Assembly: GCF_003286645.3 (NCBI RefSeq)
Contig: NZ_CP127382.2
Span: 1,178,001 to 1,242,000 of the forward strand
Direction of reading: 5' to 3'
Length of the DNA stretch: 64,000 nucleotides
Source of the DNA: Aerococcus tenax
Lineage (GTDB): Bacteria; Bacillota; Bacilli; Lactobacillales; Aerococcaceae
The translations under genes and the position numbers were made by a program. Shown in pieces: positions 44,553-53,210 of the stretch (positions are counted from its first letter, which is position 1; the number at the start of each line of letters is the position of its first letter). The notes below the pieces were generated by a model, which ran no database searches, was not told where the DNA came from, and saw only the letters and a program-made list of their open reading frames with translations.

Positions 44553-45515
44553 TTAGTCATTCTTCTGTAAAGCTTCCGCTTGAATCGCCTTGGAGGCCCG
44601 TTTTAAGGGACTATAAGCGATCTCCTTATCATTTAAATGAGGAAAATCTGGAGATAGACTGACCTCATACTTAATGCGTTGATCAAAATAGGTATCCGCA
44701 TGTTTATAGCGATAATAAATGGTATTGACTAAGGCTCCCACAATGAGAGCCATCCCATTTAAATACAGGTAAAGCATTAAGGCAATGAAAACGCCAATGG
44801 TCCCGTTTTGAACCGAAGAGCCTCCGGCAAACTGGACGTAGACGCCAAACAAGCTGGAAATTAAGAGAACCATTACAGCAGCGGTCATCGATCCGGGTAA
44901 GGCGTATTTCAAGGTCATCGGTTGGTTAGGAACGACGATATAGATAAATAACATCAAGATAAAGACCGAAATCAAGAGGACAGGCCATTTTAAGCCCAGT
45001 AACAACTCCACGAAACCTAGAGGTAAGGGAACAAAATTGTTAATAACGCGTAGAAGGGTCTCACCAAAGACAAAAAAGAGAGAAAATACTCCCACAGTCA
45101 AGACTAAGAGAAAGGCGATCAAGAAAGAAGCAATCCGAGTAATCACCGCATTTTTGTGGTTGGGATTGCCATAGACCCGGTTCAAGACCCGCTGCAAGGC
45201 GGAGAAACCAGCCGAGGATGACCAGATCACTAAGATGGTATTAATTGAAAGACTCCCGGCACTGGTGGAATCCAAATACGATTCCAAAGTAGGAATCAGC
45301 AAAGGCTCAATTTCGTTGGGGAGAATAGCAGTAATCCACTCCACTGCCTGGGCTGAATCAAAAGGGAGTAAAGGAATAATATTGGCCACTAAAAGTAGCA
45401 TAGGGAAAATTGCCAACAAGGCATAATAAGCCAGTTCGGCTGCTGAACTACCAATACTGGCATCCTGGACGCTCTGACTGGCGATCGGCACTAAGACTTC
45501 TTTGATTTTTTTCAC
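44553..45515 (-). CDS. YihY/virulence factor BrkB-family membrane protein
   Basis: A membrane protein of about 320 residues with six helices. YihY signatures include SSAAELAYYALLAIFPMLLL, SAGFSALQRVLNRVYG and the later VYVQFAGGSSVQNGTIGVF. The family was once called ribonuclease BN, but that name does not apply; function is unsettled. I place the start at GTG 45515, eight bases after AGGAG. The apparent upstream ATG at 45551 lies inside a perfect -10 box and cannot be translated from that promoter. It heads the operon that includes rodA. Confidence 0.85.
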   Translation of the reverse strand: MKKIKEVLVPIASQSVQDASIGSSAAELAYYALLAIFPMLLLVANIIPLLPFDSAQAVEWITAILPNEIEPLLIPTLESYLDSTSAGSLSINTILVIWSSSAGFSALQRVLNRVYGNPNHKNAVITRIASFLIAFLLVLTVGVFSLFFVFGETLLRVINNFVPLPLGFVELLLGLKWPVLLISVFILMLFIYIVVPNQPMTLKYALPGSMTAAVMVLLISSLFGVYVQFAGGSSVQNGTIGVFIALMLYLYLNGMALIVGALVNTIYYRYKHADTYFDQRIKYEVSLSPDFPHLNDKEIAYSPLKRASKAIQAEALQKND

Positions 45516-45549
45516 GGGTCTCGCTCCTATCTTGATAGATGTCTTATCC

Positions 45550-45580
45550 ATTATACAATAGATCCGCCTAAGTGTGTCAA
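45550..45580 (-). promoter_or_regulatory. Promoter of the yihY-rodA operon
   Basis: A perfect TTGACA (45580-45575) and a perfect TATAAT (45555-45550) with a 19-base spacer lie 35 bases before the GTG start. Spacing is long but both boxes are consensus. Confidence 0.65.
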
Positions 45581-45619
45581 ACAAGCTGGGACGAGCTTGG
45601 CTTTTTAAGGCCCCTGTTG

Positions 45620-45910
45620 TTAAATAGATAGCGAATTAATGAAAGCCTTAGCGGTTTGACTAGAGAAAAGCGTCTCTCTCACTGTAAAAACATAGAGGTC
45701 AAAGTCTCCCGATATTCCTTCAGCAAAAAAATAATTGCGGTAGGTTCCCTGGTCGACATCCTTAATATGCAGGTCCCACAACTGATAGTAGCCCTTATTG
45801 GTTTGAATAATCGCCCCTTTGTTAAAGTCCCGCTGGTAACGATAGCCTTTGCCTTCTAACCAGGAACGAATATTTTTGCGGCAATGGCTTTCTTTATAGA
45901 TCACTTGCAT
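45620..45910 (-). CDS. Hypothetical protein, 96 aa
   Basis: A short soluble basic protein beginning MQVIYKESHCRKNIRSWLEG, with alternating strand/turn pattern (AIIQTNKGYYQLWDLHIKD, then YFFAEGISGDFDLYVFTV). ATG 45910 follows AGGTGAT; a GTG at 45919 overlaps that site. I do not recognise the family. It stands alone between the yihY operon and a lipoprotein gene, with no shared operon features. Confidence 0.6.
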   Translation of the reverse strand: MQVIYKESHCRKNIRSWLEGKGYRYQRDFNKGAIIQTNKGYYQLWDLHIKDVDQGTYRNYFFAEGISGDFDLYVFTVRETLFSSQTAKAFINSLSI

Positions 45911-45966
45911 AATTATCACCTGATTTCATTTTACCGAACAGGTGTTCTATTTGCAAGTGAAGATAA

Positions 45967-45993
45967 GAAAAACCAGAGCGCCTGGCCCTGGTT
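45967..45993 (-). terminator. Terminator after the lipoprotein gene
   Basis: On the minus strand AACCAGGGC/GCTCTGGTT (one wobble) is followed by TTTCTT. Confidence 0.82.
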
Positions 45994-46022
45994 AATTACA
46001 TGATAAATGAGGATTTAGGGAA

Positions 46023-46619
46023 TTAGTTGACCTTTTGCCATTGACCGGACACCAAATCCATACTGGTTAATTCGCCCGTTTGGTTATTATAACGGTAGAT
46101 AGCAACAAGGTTGGTATGAATTTGGTTATTAGGTGATTGGCGACGGATTTCCACTTGAACAAGATTATCATCGACCTTAGAAGGCATGAAACTATAATCT
46201 TCGCTACGGTAAATATTATCAGTGACTTGGTGGATCATAGGCACCACTTTAGCAATAATGTCATTAGAATTATTGGATGGGGTCACTGAACTTGCAGGTT
46301 TCTCAGCAGCTTCTGCTTGGCTCTTGCTTGCTGATTGACCTGGTCCCGCTTGACCACTTTCATTATTTGCTTTAACGCTTTTACCCTTAACTTGGCTACT
46401 TGCCTTATCTGACTGACTCGATTTTTCTTGGTCAGTATCTTGCTTCTTGTCAGTATCCGCTTTTTGGCTGCTTTCCTTAGCTTGACTGCTGGAAGTTTGC
46501 TCGGTTTTGGCATCGGATGATTGGTGCTTATCAGCAAAAGACACGCCCTGTTCAGAACAAGCCGCTAGCAGGACAGCGCTAAGTGTAACCGCGATAAAGC
46601 CTTTTAAATTTTTATTCAT
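46023..46619 (-). CDS. Putative lipoprotein, 198 aa
   Basis: The N-terminus MNKNLKGFIAVTLSAVLLAA leads to Cys in a lipobox (LLAAC), so it should be lipid-anchored outside the cell. A Ser/Gln/Lys-rich low-complexity linker of about 90 residues (with KSSQSDKASSQVKGKS) is followed by a small beta-rich C-terminal domain (LVQVEIRRQSPNNQIHTNLV, YRYNNQTGELTSMDLV). No known family recognised with confidence. ATG 46619 or the adjacent ATG 46622 follows GAGGG; the longer frame to 46652 is unlikely. Confidence 0.75.
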   Translation of the reverse strand: MNKNLKGFIAVTLSAVLLAACSEQGVSFADKHQSSDAKTEQTSSSQAKESSQKADTDKKQDTDQEKSSQSDKASSQVKGKSVKANNESGQAGPGQSASKSQAEAAEKPASSVTPSNNSNDIIAKVVPMIHQVTDNIYRSEDYSFMPSKVDDNLVQVEIRRQSPNNQIHTNLVAIYRYNNQTGELTSMDLVSGQWQKVN

Positions 46620-46775
46620 CATAAATCCCTCATTTATTTTTAAATAAATCATTTTCTAGTCGAGTGTATTCGTATCCACTCTGCTTCACTTGTTATTTTA
46701 CCACAGCTTTTAATCCAAAAATGATCAGCCCATAATCTTTACGTTTTCCTAATTTTTAACTCTGGAAAAGAAAAC

Positions 46776-47678
46776 TTAGGCCTTACGGTAGTTCTCTAGG
46801 TCTTTTGGATAAGGCATGGCGGTTTGAGCACCAACCTTAGTGGTAGATAGGGTTGCAGCAATTGAAGACAGGCGGAGCGCCTCTTCCAGAGGACTACCTT
46901 GAGCCATTAAAGCAGCGAAGGCGCCATTCATGGTGTCCCCTGCCCCAGTCGTATCTTTAACATCCGCTTCAATCGTTGGAATCGAAAGCACTTGGCCCTC
47001 ACGAACATAGGAAATCCCTTGGGAGCCCCGGGTAACAATCAACAAGGCATCGTGAGCTTGGCTCCACTCTAGCATGGCCGCCTCGATTTCCGAGTCGTCA
47101 ATGTCACGGTCCAACATTCCGGCAAATTCGGTTTCGTTAGGCGTGACAATATCAGCCAGATCAATAAACTCATTAATCCCTGAGTCAAAAGGTGCTGGAT
47201 TTAAGATAGTCTTTGCCCCTTTTTTCCGTGCAATTGAAAAAGCCTGCTTGACCGTCGTTAAGGGAACTTCTAATTGGGCCAGGACAATATCGCCTTCCTC
47301 AACTAAATCAGCAAAATTCTCACCAACTTCAACTAAGCCATTAGCGCCCGGCAAAACCACAATCGAATTGTCCGCTTGAACGGAAAAAATGGCTGCCATT
47401 CCAGTGAAAATATTCTTCTCTACCTTAATATGGTCAGTGACTACTCCTTCCTTTTTGAGGTGTTTGAGGGCTTTGTCTCCAAAAGAGTCATCACCAACGC
47501 TACCCACCATCCGCACATCACTGTCTAAACGAGCAGCAGCAACGGCTTGATTAGCTCCCTTGCCGCCCATGAAATAGTTCACGGTATCGCCAAGAATGGT
47601 TTCGCCAATCCGAGGCAAGCGGTCAGTCACCATGGTCATATCGATATTAATGCTGCCAACAACAATTACTTTACTCAT
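46776..47678 (-). CDS. rbsK: Ribokinase
   Basis: A 300-residue PfkB-family sugar kinase that phosphorylates ribose. Motifs are VVGSINIDM at the N-terminus, MGGKGANQAVAAARL and the catalytic DTTGAGDTMNGAF with its Asp base, plus LNPAPF. ATG 47678 follows GGGAGC; a longer frame to 47705 has no site. A likely CcpA site lies about 73 bases upstream, so carbon catabolite control is probable. No ribose transporter or rbsD is adjacent; a DeoR-type regulator and a sugar-phosphatase-like HAD gene lie just upstream. Confidence 0.93.
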   Translation of the reverse strand: MSKVIVVGSINIDMTMVTDRLPRIGETILGDTVNYFMGGKGANQAVAAARLDSDVRMVGSVGDDSFGDKALKHLKKEGVVTDHIKVEKNIFTGMAAIFSVQADNSIVVLPGANGLVEVGENFADLVEEGDIVLAQLEVPLTTVKQAFSIARKKGAKTILNPAPFDSGINEFIDLADIVTPNETEFAGMLDRDIDDSEIEAAMLEWSQAHDALLIVTRGSQGISYVREGQVLSIPTIEADVKDTTGAGDTMNGAFAALMAQGSPLEEALRLSSIAATLSTTKVGAQTAMPYPKDLENYRKA

Positions 47679-47750
47679 TTTGCTCCCTATCTTTCTATTT
47701 TTCACGCAACTTTTATGATGAAACTCAAGTCATACTTTTCTTAACTGAAG

Positions 47751-47765
47751 CGCAATCGCTTACAA
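47751..47765 (-). promoter_or_regulatory. Candidate catabolite-response element upstream of rbsK
   Basis: On the minus strand TTGTAAGCGATTGCG matches 14 of 15 positions of the CcpA consensus WTGNAANCGNWNNCW. It lies in the gap before rbsK, a sugar gene normally under such control. Confidence 0.5.
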
Positions 47766-47815
47766 TATAATCACCTTAAGTTTATCATCTTTTCTAGCCG
47801 CTAACAAGCTAGCTA

Positions 47816-48343
47816 TCAGGTCTTAGGAAGTGGAGTTTCTTTAATCCAACCTCTTTTTCTCAACCAGCCAAAGACTAAAACGGTTAACAAAATAAAGCAC
47901 AGCGCCCCACAAGTATCCAGATAGACATCAGCCAGGAGTCCGGTCCGGTTGGGAGTAAATATCTGCCGTAATTCATCAAAAGCCGCATAGCCAAAAGTCA
48001 ACAAAGTTGCCAAAGTAACGCGGACTGGCAAGCTTTTGACATCGATTAATAAGGAGAGGTAGGCGAGACTAGCCAGACTACCAAAGAGGACAAAGTGAGC
48101 CCCCTTGCGGATAAAAAACTCAATAAAAGCATAATAGCCCCGGGCGTGGATGGAAATTTCCTCTCCGGCATAGGTAAAAGAAAGACCACTAAATAAGCTT
48201 TCCCCTGGGTGATTGGCTAGGGCCGACTTCAAAAGCGGGATCAGACTCTGGTCTTGGTAAGAGGTAGATGAACTAGGAAAGGTCAAGACGAGTAAAAAAA
48301 TTAAAGCCATAAAGGCAAGGTTTCGAATTTGTTTTAAGGTCAC
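47816..48343 (-). CDS. VanZ-like family membrane protein
   Basis: A 175-residue protein with four to five membrane segments and the VanZ-like core: FFIRKGAHFVLFGSLASLAY, then AAFDELRQIFTPNRTG and LLADVYLDTCGA. Such proteins are common in Firmicutes; only VanZ of one vancomycin cluster has a resistance phenotype (teicoplanin), so no resistance is implied. It follows the HAD gene by 28 bases in the same direction and is probably cotranscribed. Confidence 0.85.
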   Translation of the reverse strand: MTLKQIRNLAFMALIFLLVLTFPSSSTSYQDQSLIPLLKSALANHPGESLFSGLSFTYAGEEISIHARGYYAFIEFFIRKGAHFVLFGSLASLAYLSLLIDVKSLPVRVTLATLLTFGYAAFDELRQIFTPNRTGLLADVYLDTCGALCFILLTVLVFGWLRKRGWIKETPLPKT

Positions 48344-48371
48344 AATAAGCTCCTTTGAAGTTAATATATAT

Positions 48372-49196
48372 CTATAGTACCCATTGACTGAGGGCTTGGC
48401 TCACTCCATGGTTATCGTTTGAACTAGTGATTTCATCGGCCGCCGCTTGAACTTCCTCAGGCGCGTTAGCCATAGCTATCCCTAACCCCGCTAACTGAAG
48501 CATGGGAATATCGTTAAAATTATCGCCAATAGCTAGACACTTTTCCAGGGACACTTGGTAGCGTTCAGCAATTTCTCGCAAGGCATTTTCCTTGGAGACA
48601 CCCTTAGCCGTCACTTCTAAGTAATTGTCCTTAGAGAGGTAGAAATCACAATGCTTGAAGTTAAGCGACTTGAGATAAACTTCTAAACGACTGATTTGGC
48701 CAGGCTGGTCAATCAATAGAAACTTATTAATCCCAATCCCCTCTTCAAGTAATTCCTGAGGATCTTTAATAATCGGTTTATCCTGGGTAATGGCAGCTTC
48801 TTCATCCGTCCAGGCGCTCTTAGCATTAGCATACCATTCCGCTCCGGCATAGGGGTTGATAGAAACCGTAGGAAATTGACTTTGGAGGAGGTCAATCAGT
48901 TTTCCGGCTTCATCGGGATCGATCACATGGTTCACCAAGGCTTGATCAAGTTTTTCCGGATCGCTAGCTACAATCAAGGCCCCATTATAAGTAGCAATCG
49001 GATTCTGATCAAGTTCTAATTCTCTGGCTAAGCCATACATTCCTCTGGGTGAGCGAGCAGAAGCTAAGACAAAGGGAATCCCCTGCTTTTTAAGAGCTTT
49101 TATCTGGTCCTTCAATTGGTCATCGACCTGGTGGTTAGAATCGAGAATGGTTCCATCAATGTCACTGATTACCAGTTTAATCTGAGCTTGTGTCAT
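48372..49196 (-). CDS. Cof-type HAD phosphatase
   Basis: A hydrolase of about 274 residues of the HAD superfamily, Cof subfamily IIB, which dephosphorylates sugar phosphates or flavin precursors. The nucleophile motif ISDIDGTILDSN at the N-terminus and motif IV AIGDNFNDIPML are intact, with SARSPRGM as motif II. ATG 49196 is preceded by GGAAAG and overlaps the DeoR gene by 20 bases; the longer frame to 49223 is less likely. Coupling to a DeoR regulator suggests a sugar-phosphate substrate. Confidence 0.9.
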   Translation of the reverse strand: MTQAQIKLVISDIDGTILDSNHQVDDQLKDQIKALKKQGIPFVLASARSPRGMYGLARELELDQNPIATYNGALIVASDPEKLDQALVNHVIDPDEAGKLIDLLQSQFPTVSINPYAGAEWYANAKSAWTDEEAAITQDKPIIKDPQELLEEGIGINKFLLIDQPGQISRLEVYLKSLNFKHCDFYLSKDNYLEVTAKGVSKENALREIAERYQVSLEKCLAIGDNFNDIPMLQLAGLGIAMANAPEEVQAAADEITSSNDNHGVSQALSQWVL

Positions 49197-49953
49197 GATC
49201 TTCTTCCTTTCTGTCGGTTTCAATTACTTCCAATCCATCAATCTTTTTAATCACTTCAGGCGCTTGGCTAGTGATGAGATAATCGATTTCTTCCAGGCTC
49301 CCCGCTTGGTAGTGGCCACTTTGTTGGAATTTCTCCGCTTCGGCTAGGAGAACGATGGTGTGCGAATTGTTGATTACCACTTCCTTAAGCTGGGAGTCGG
49401 CCTGGTCGTCATAGGAAATTTTTCCATCCTTTAAACCCGCAGCACCGATAAAAGCTACATCAAAATAAAGCCGGTCAAGTTGCTTGAGGGTATCTAAGTT
49501 AGCAAAAAAACGGTTCTTAGGATAGTACTTGCCCCCTAAAAGGTTGAAATCGATCCCTGCTTTCTCACTAAAAATCAGGGCATTATCTAAAGAATGGGAA
49601 TATATCGTCATCGGCGCTTCACTTATTTGAGCTAGTTGGCTAACCACAGTAGAAACATCGAAAAAGTAAAAGCCCCCTTTTTGGAGAAATTTTTGTGCCA
49701 CTTTAGCAAGAGCCCGTTTGGCTTGGGTTGATTGCTTAGAGCGACTCTGGTAAGGAGCAATGACTGGCACTTGCTTAGGCAAGATTAAGCCCCCATGTGT
49801 ACGGTGGGCAAGCCCTTGATCTTCCAGTAAATTAAAATCCCGGCGAACCGTATCTCTAGAAACACCCAAAGCCGATGTCATTTCCTTAGCCGTTAAACGC
49901 CCCTTATCTTTTAATTCCTTCATGATTAGTCTTAAACGTTCCTCTTGGTACAT
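49177..49953 (-). CDS. DeoR/GlpR-family transcriptional regulator
   Basis: A 258-residue repressor-type protein. The N-terminal helix-turn-helix spans about 18-40 (LTAKEMTSALGVSRDTVRRD) after the family opening YQEERLRLIMKELKDKG, and HRTHGGLILP closes the DNA-binding domain. The C-terminal part is the DeoRC sugar-phosphate sensor (FDVSTVVSQLA, IGAAGLKDG). It is the first gene of a DeoR-HAD-VanZ set with a 20-base overlap. Likely inducer is a phosphorylated sugar; nearby rbsK could be a target, which is inference. Confidence 0.92.
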   Translation of the reverse strand: MYQEERLRLIMKELKDKGRLTAKEMTSALGVSRDTVRRDFNLLEDQGLAHRTHGGLILPKQVPVIAPYQSRSKQSTQAKRALAKVAQKFLQKGGFYFFDVSTVVSQLAQISEAPMTIYSHSLDNALIFSEKAGIDFNLLGGKYYPKNRFFANLDTLKQLDRLYFDVAFIGAAGLKDGKISYDDQADSQLKEVVINNSHTIVLLAEAEKFQQSGHYQAGSLEEIDYLITSQAPEVIKKIDGLEVIETDRKEEDHDTSSD

Positions 49954-50143
49954 AGATGGCCTCCCTTCTATTATGTTTTTAATTACTAGCTTTATTTTAG
50001 CATGTTTTTCTGCGTTTGTGAGTTATTTTAAGTAATTGTATGCTTTTATCATTGTTTTTAAGTATCGATAACTTAGTGAGCATTCGTTCTATTTTAGAAA
50101 TCTAGTCTTTTCTACTAACATTTCTACTAACTTTTTAGCGAAC

Positions 50144-50195
50144 ATAAAAAAGAGGCCTCAAGAATGCTTTAAATTCTACATTCTTGAGCCCTCTA
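50144..50195 (-). terminator. Terminator after tRNA-Glu
   Basis: On the minus strand AGAGGGCTCAAGAATG pairs with CATTCTTGAGGCCTCT and ends in six T, 12 bases beyond the tRNA 3' end. Confidence 0.9.
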
Positions 50196-50207
50196 TTGAA
50201 ATCATTA

Positions 50208-50279
50208 TCACCCGGGCGGGATTCGAACCCGTGATTCCGCGCTGAGAACGCGGCGTCTTAACCCCTTGACCACCGGGCA
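50208..50279 (-). tRNA. tRNA-Glu (anticodon CUC)
   Basis: Read on the minus strand this folds as a complete cloverleaf: acceptor UGCCCGG/CCGGGUG, D arm GUC/GAC, anticodon stem CCGCG/CGCGG with loop UUCUCAG giving CUC, and T arm CGGG/CCCG with loop UUCGAAU. The discriminator is A and CCA is not encoded. Unusual points are the U1-G72 end pair and an A49-C65 mismatch. The anticodon reads GAG only, so it would supplement the usual UUC tRNA. Confidence 0.85.
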
Positions 50280-50399
50280 GTGTCTTGTGTCATTTCCTGA
50301 CGACAATAACTAGAATACGCCTGATATTTTCATTTGTAAAGACTTAATTTTGATGAATGTGGTTTTATATAATCAATAATGAAAAGAAAGCTGAAAAAT

Positions 50400-50428
50400 T
50401 TGCCTAAATCCCATATAATTACTACTAT
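50400..50428 (+). promoter_or_regulatory. Promoter of pepN
   Basis: TTGCCT (50400-50405) and TACTAT (50423-50428) are 17 bases apart, about 53 bases before the ATG. Confidence 0.55.
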
Positions 50429-50481
50429 AAGGGATGAATAATCCGTATAATTAACGAAACCAATTTAGGGGAGGTTTTTCT

Positions 50482-53013
50482 ATGACAGAAAATCAACGTC
50501 TACTCGACCAGTTTGTGCCTGACCACTATGATATCTTCTTGGACATTAGCCGCCAAGATAAGCGTTTTAGTGGGACTACCACCGTCAAGGGCCAAGCACT
50601 GGGTCAAGACATTGTTTTAAACCAAAAATATTTAACCACGGAAAAAGTCACTGTGGATGGCGAATTAGCTTCTTTCTCACAAGATGACCAAGCGGAAACC
50701 TTAACCATTGCTAACGATAAGAAAGGTCAAATGGCAGTAGAAGTCACTTACCACGCTAACCTGACCGACTCCATGATGGGGATTTACCCTTCTTATTATG
50801 AAGTGGACGGCGAAGAAAAGCAGTTGGTCGGCACGCAGTTTGAGACTACGTTTGCTCGCCAAGCCTTTCCTTGTGTGGATGAACCTGCTGCTAAGGCCAC
50901 TTTCTCCTTAGCCATTAAATTTGATGAACAAGAAGGCGAAAGCATTGTCGCCAACCAACCTGAGGTCAAATGCGAAGACGGCGTTCACTACTTCGAAGAA
51001 ACCGTGCGTATGTCTAGCTACCTAATCGCCTTTGTCTTTGGCGACTTACAAAAGAAGATCACCCGTACCAAGTCTGGGGTTGAAATCGGCGTCTTTGCGA
51101 CCAAGGCTCACGCGGCTAAGGAACTTGACTTTGCCTTAGATATCAGTAAACGCTCGATCGAATTCTTCGAAGAATTCTACGACACTCCCTACCCGCTGGA
51201 ACATTCCTACCAAGTGGGTCTTCCTGACTTTTCCGCTGGAGCCATGGAAAACTGGGGGCTAGTGACTTACCGGGAAGCTTATCTTTTAATCGATCCAGAT
51301 AACGCCTCCCTACCAACCAAACAATTAGTAGCTACCGTGATCGCCCACGAACTCGCCCACCAATGGTTCGGTAACTTAGTCACCATGAACTGGTGGGACG
51401 ACTTATGGTTGAATGAATCCTTTGCCAATATGATGGAATATGTGGCTATCGATGCCCTTGAACCAGAGTGGAAGGTCTGGGAACTCTTCCAAACCTCCGA
51501 TGTACCTGCCGCTTTGGAACGTGATGCAACGGATGGCGTCCAATCAGTCCATGTCATGGTGAACGACCCCGCCGAAATCGACTCCATCTTCGACTCCGCC
51601 ATTGTCTATGCTAAAGGCGCACGTCTTTTAGTGATGGTGCGTTCCTTATTAGGTGACGACGACCTCCGTAAAGGGCTAAAAGCTTACTTTGAAAAACACC
51701 AATACGGCAACGCCAAAGGTCAAGACCTCTGGGACGCCCTATCTCAAGCTTCCGGCTTAGATATTGGGGCCATCATGGATTCTTGGTTAGAACAACCTGG
51801 CTATCCAGTGGTATCGGCTAAGTTAGTGGATGGTGACCTAGTCTTAAGCCAAGAACAATTCTTTATTGGCCAAGGCGAAGACCAAGGACGCCTCTGGCAA
51901 ATTCCACTCCAAGCCAACAATGACCAAGTGCCAGAAATCATGACTGAGTCTGAAGTCACGATTTCAAACTTCCAAAAAGGCGACCAAGCCTTAAGACTCA
52001 ATGTCGGGAATAACTCTCACTTCATCGTTAACTATGATGAAGAACTCTTAAACGACATTATTGATGAATTGGACCAATTAACCGCCATCGACCAACTCCA
52101 AGTCTTACAAGACTTGAACCTCTTAGCCAAGGGTGGTCGCTTATCCTACGCTAAGCTGATTCCTTTACTGGAAAAATTAGCGAATGCTGAATCTGCCATC
52201 GTTCATGAAAAGATTGCTGCAATCTTATCGGTATTGAAAAACTTTGCCCGTCCAAATAGTGACGAAGAAGCAACTATTAAGCAATATATCCGCTCACTCT
52301 ACCATGGCCAAGTCGAAAAGCTAGGCGTAGAAGCTTGGGCAGGTGAAAGTCTGGAAGCCGAACTCAGTCGGCCAACGATTTTGGCTGCCTCTCTCTATGC
52401 TGAAGACAAGATGGTCATTGAGGGCCTCCACGAACTTTACTTAAACTCTGGTGGTGGAGAAAACAAGGAAAATCTCCCTGCTGACCGCCGCGCCCTGCTC
52501 TTGAAGAATGAAGTGGTTAACTATGGTAGTGATGAACTTTACCAAAACTACCTCACTGCCTACCAAAAATCAGCCAACCCAAGTCTAAAAGCTGACCTCC
52601 GTCAAGCCCTGACTGCTTCTAAGGATGAAGCCTTCTTAGATCAAATTGTGGGGCACTTCCAAGAAGCTAATGTGATTAAGCCACAAGACTTACGAGCTTG
52701 GTACCGTGGAGTTCTCGCTAACCCAGTTGGGGAAGAAAAAGCTTGGAACTGGCTACGTAATAATTGGGACTGGCTAGAAGCCAAAGTCGGCGGCGATATG
52801 GAATTTGCGACCTATATCACGGTCACCGCAGCTATCTTTAATACCCAAGAACGTCTAGCAGAATTCAAAGACTTCTTCGAAGAAAAAGTCGATGTGCCTG
52901 GACTAGGCCGGGAAATCCGCATGGACATCAAGGTCATCGAAGGCCGGGTAACTTTTATTGAAAAAGAAAAGGATGCTGTCTTAAGCTCTATCAAAGCAGC
53001 AAATAATAAATAA
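50482..53013 (+). CDS. pepN: Aminopeptidase N
   Basis: An 843-residue M1-family zinc aminopeptidase that removes N-terminal residues from peptides in the cytosol. The substrate motif GAMENWG (about 253-259) and the zinc site HELAH (289-293) with Glu312 in WLNESFA are intact. The N-terminal beta domain and the long helical ERAP1-like C-terminal domain are complete, matching PepN of lactic acid bacteria. ATG 50482 follows GGGGAGG. It is a single gene with its own promoter and terminator and fits the window's peptide-use theme. Confidence 0.97.
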   Translation: MTENQRLLDQFVPDHYDIFLDISRQDKRFSGTTTVKGQALGQDIVLNQKYLTTEKVTVDGELASFSQDDQAETLTIANDKKGQMAVEVTYHANLTDSMMGIYPSYYEVDGEEKQLVGTQFETTFARQAFPCVDEPAAKATFSLAIKFDEQEGESIVANQPEVKCEDGVHYFEETVRMSSYLIAFVFGDLQKKITRTKSGVEIGVFATKAHAAKELDFALDISKRSIEFFEEFYDTPYPLEHSYQVGLPDFSAGAMENWGLVTYREAYLLIDPDNASLPTKQLVATVIAHELAHQWFGNLVTMNWWDDLWLNESFANMMEYVAIDALEPEWKVWELFQTSDVPAALERDATDGVQSVHVMVNDPAEIDSIFDSAIVYAKGARLLVMVRSLLGDDDLRKGLKAYFEKHQYGNAKGQDLWDALSQASGLDIGAIMDSWLEQPGYPVVSAKLVDGDLVLSQEQFFIGQGEDQGRLWQIPLQANNDQVPEIMTESEVTISNFQKGDQALRLNVGNNSHFIVNYDEELLNDIIDELDQLTAIDQLQVLQDLNLLAKGGRLSYAKLIPLLEKLANAESAIVHEKIAAILSVLKNFARPNSDEEATIKQYIRSLYHGQVEKLGVEAWAGESLEAELSRPTILAASLYAEDKMVIEGLHELYLNSGGGENKENLPADRRALLLKNEVVNYGSDELYQNYLTAYQKSANPSLKADLRQALTASKDEAFLDQIVGHFQEANVIKPQDLRAWYRGVLANPVGEEKAWNWLRNNWDWLEAKVGGDMEFATYITVTAAIFNTQERLAEFKDFFEEKVDVPGLGREIRMDIKVIEGRVTFIEKEKDAVLSSIKAANNK

Positions 53014-53058
53014 CAAAGAAAATTAAATATGCCAGCCAGCATGAATTAGGGAAAAAAA

Positions 53059-53089
53059 GCAGAAGCATTGAAGGTGCTTCTGCTTTTTT
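53059..53089 (+). terminator. Terminator after pepN
   Basis: A perfect 9-bp stem GCAGAAGCA/TGCTTCTGC with a 7-base loop is followed by six T. Confidence 0.92.
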
Positions 53090-53141
53090 CTTGGCTAAAA
53101 CATTCAAGGAATTAAAGTAATGTCCATATTAAGCTAACAAT

Positions 53142-53195
53142 TTGACAAGTATACTTGGCATGTTATCATAAAGGTATGCCAAGTGTACTTGTCAA
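53142..53195 (+). promoter_or_regulatory. Promoter with twin palindromic operators
   Basis: A 20-base arm (53142-53161) is repeated inverted at 53176-53195 with two mismatched centre bases overall. Each arm contains its own palindrome: CAAGTATACTTG (53147-53158) and CAAGTGTACTTG (53180-53191). The first overlaps the -35 TTGACA (53142-53147), with TATCAT (53164-53169) as -10; the second lies at the transcript start. This is a classic autorepressor layout, and the XRE gene of the operon is the likely binder. Confidence 0.78.
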
Positions 53196-53210
53196 GAAAG
53201 GTGGAATAAT

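Noticed and set aside
44553..45515. Annotation of the YihY protein as ribonuclease BN
   Set aside because: The name is historical; the true RNase BN is an unrelated metallo-beta-lactamase-fold enzyme. Only the membrane family can be supported.
47816..48343. VanZ-like protein as an antibiotic resistance gene
   Set aside because: Family is common without resistance; no van cluster is present.
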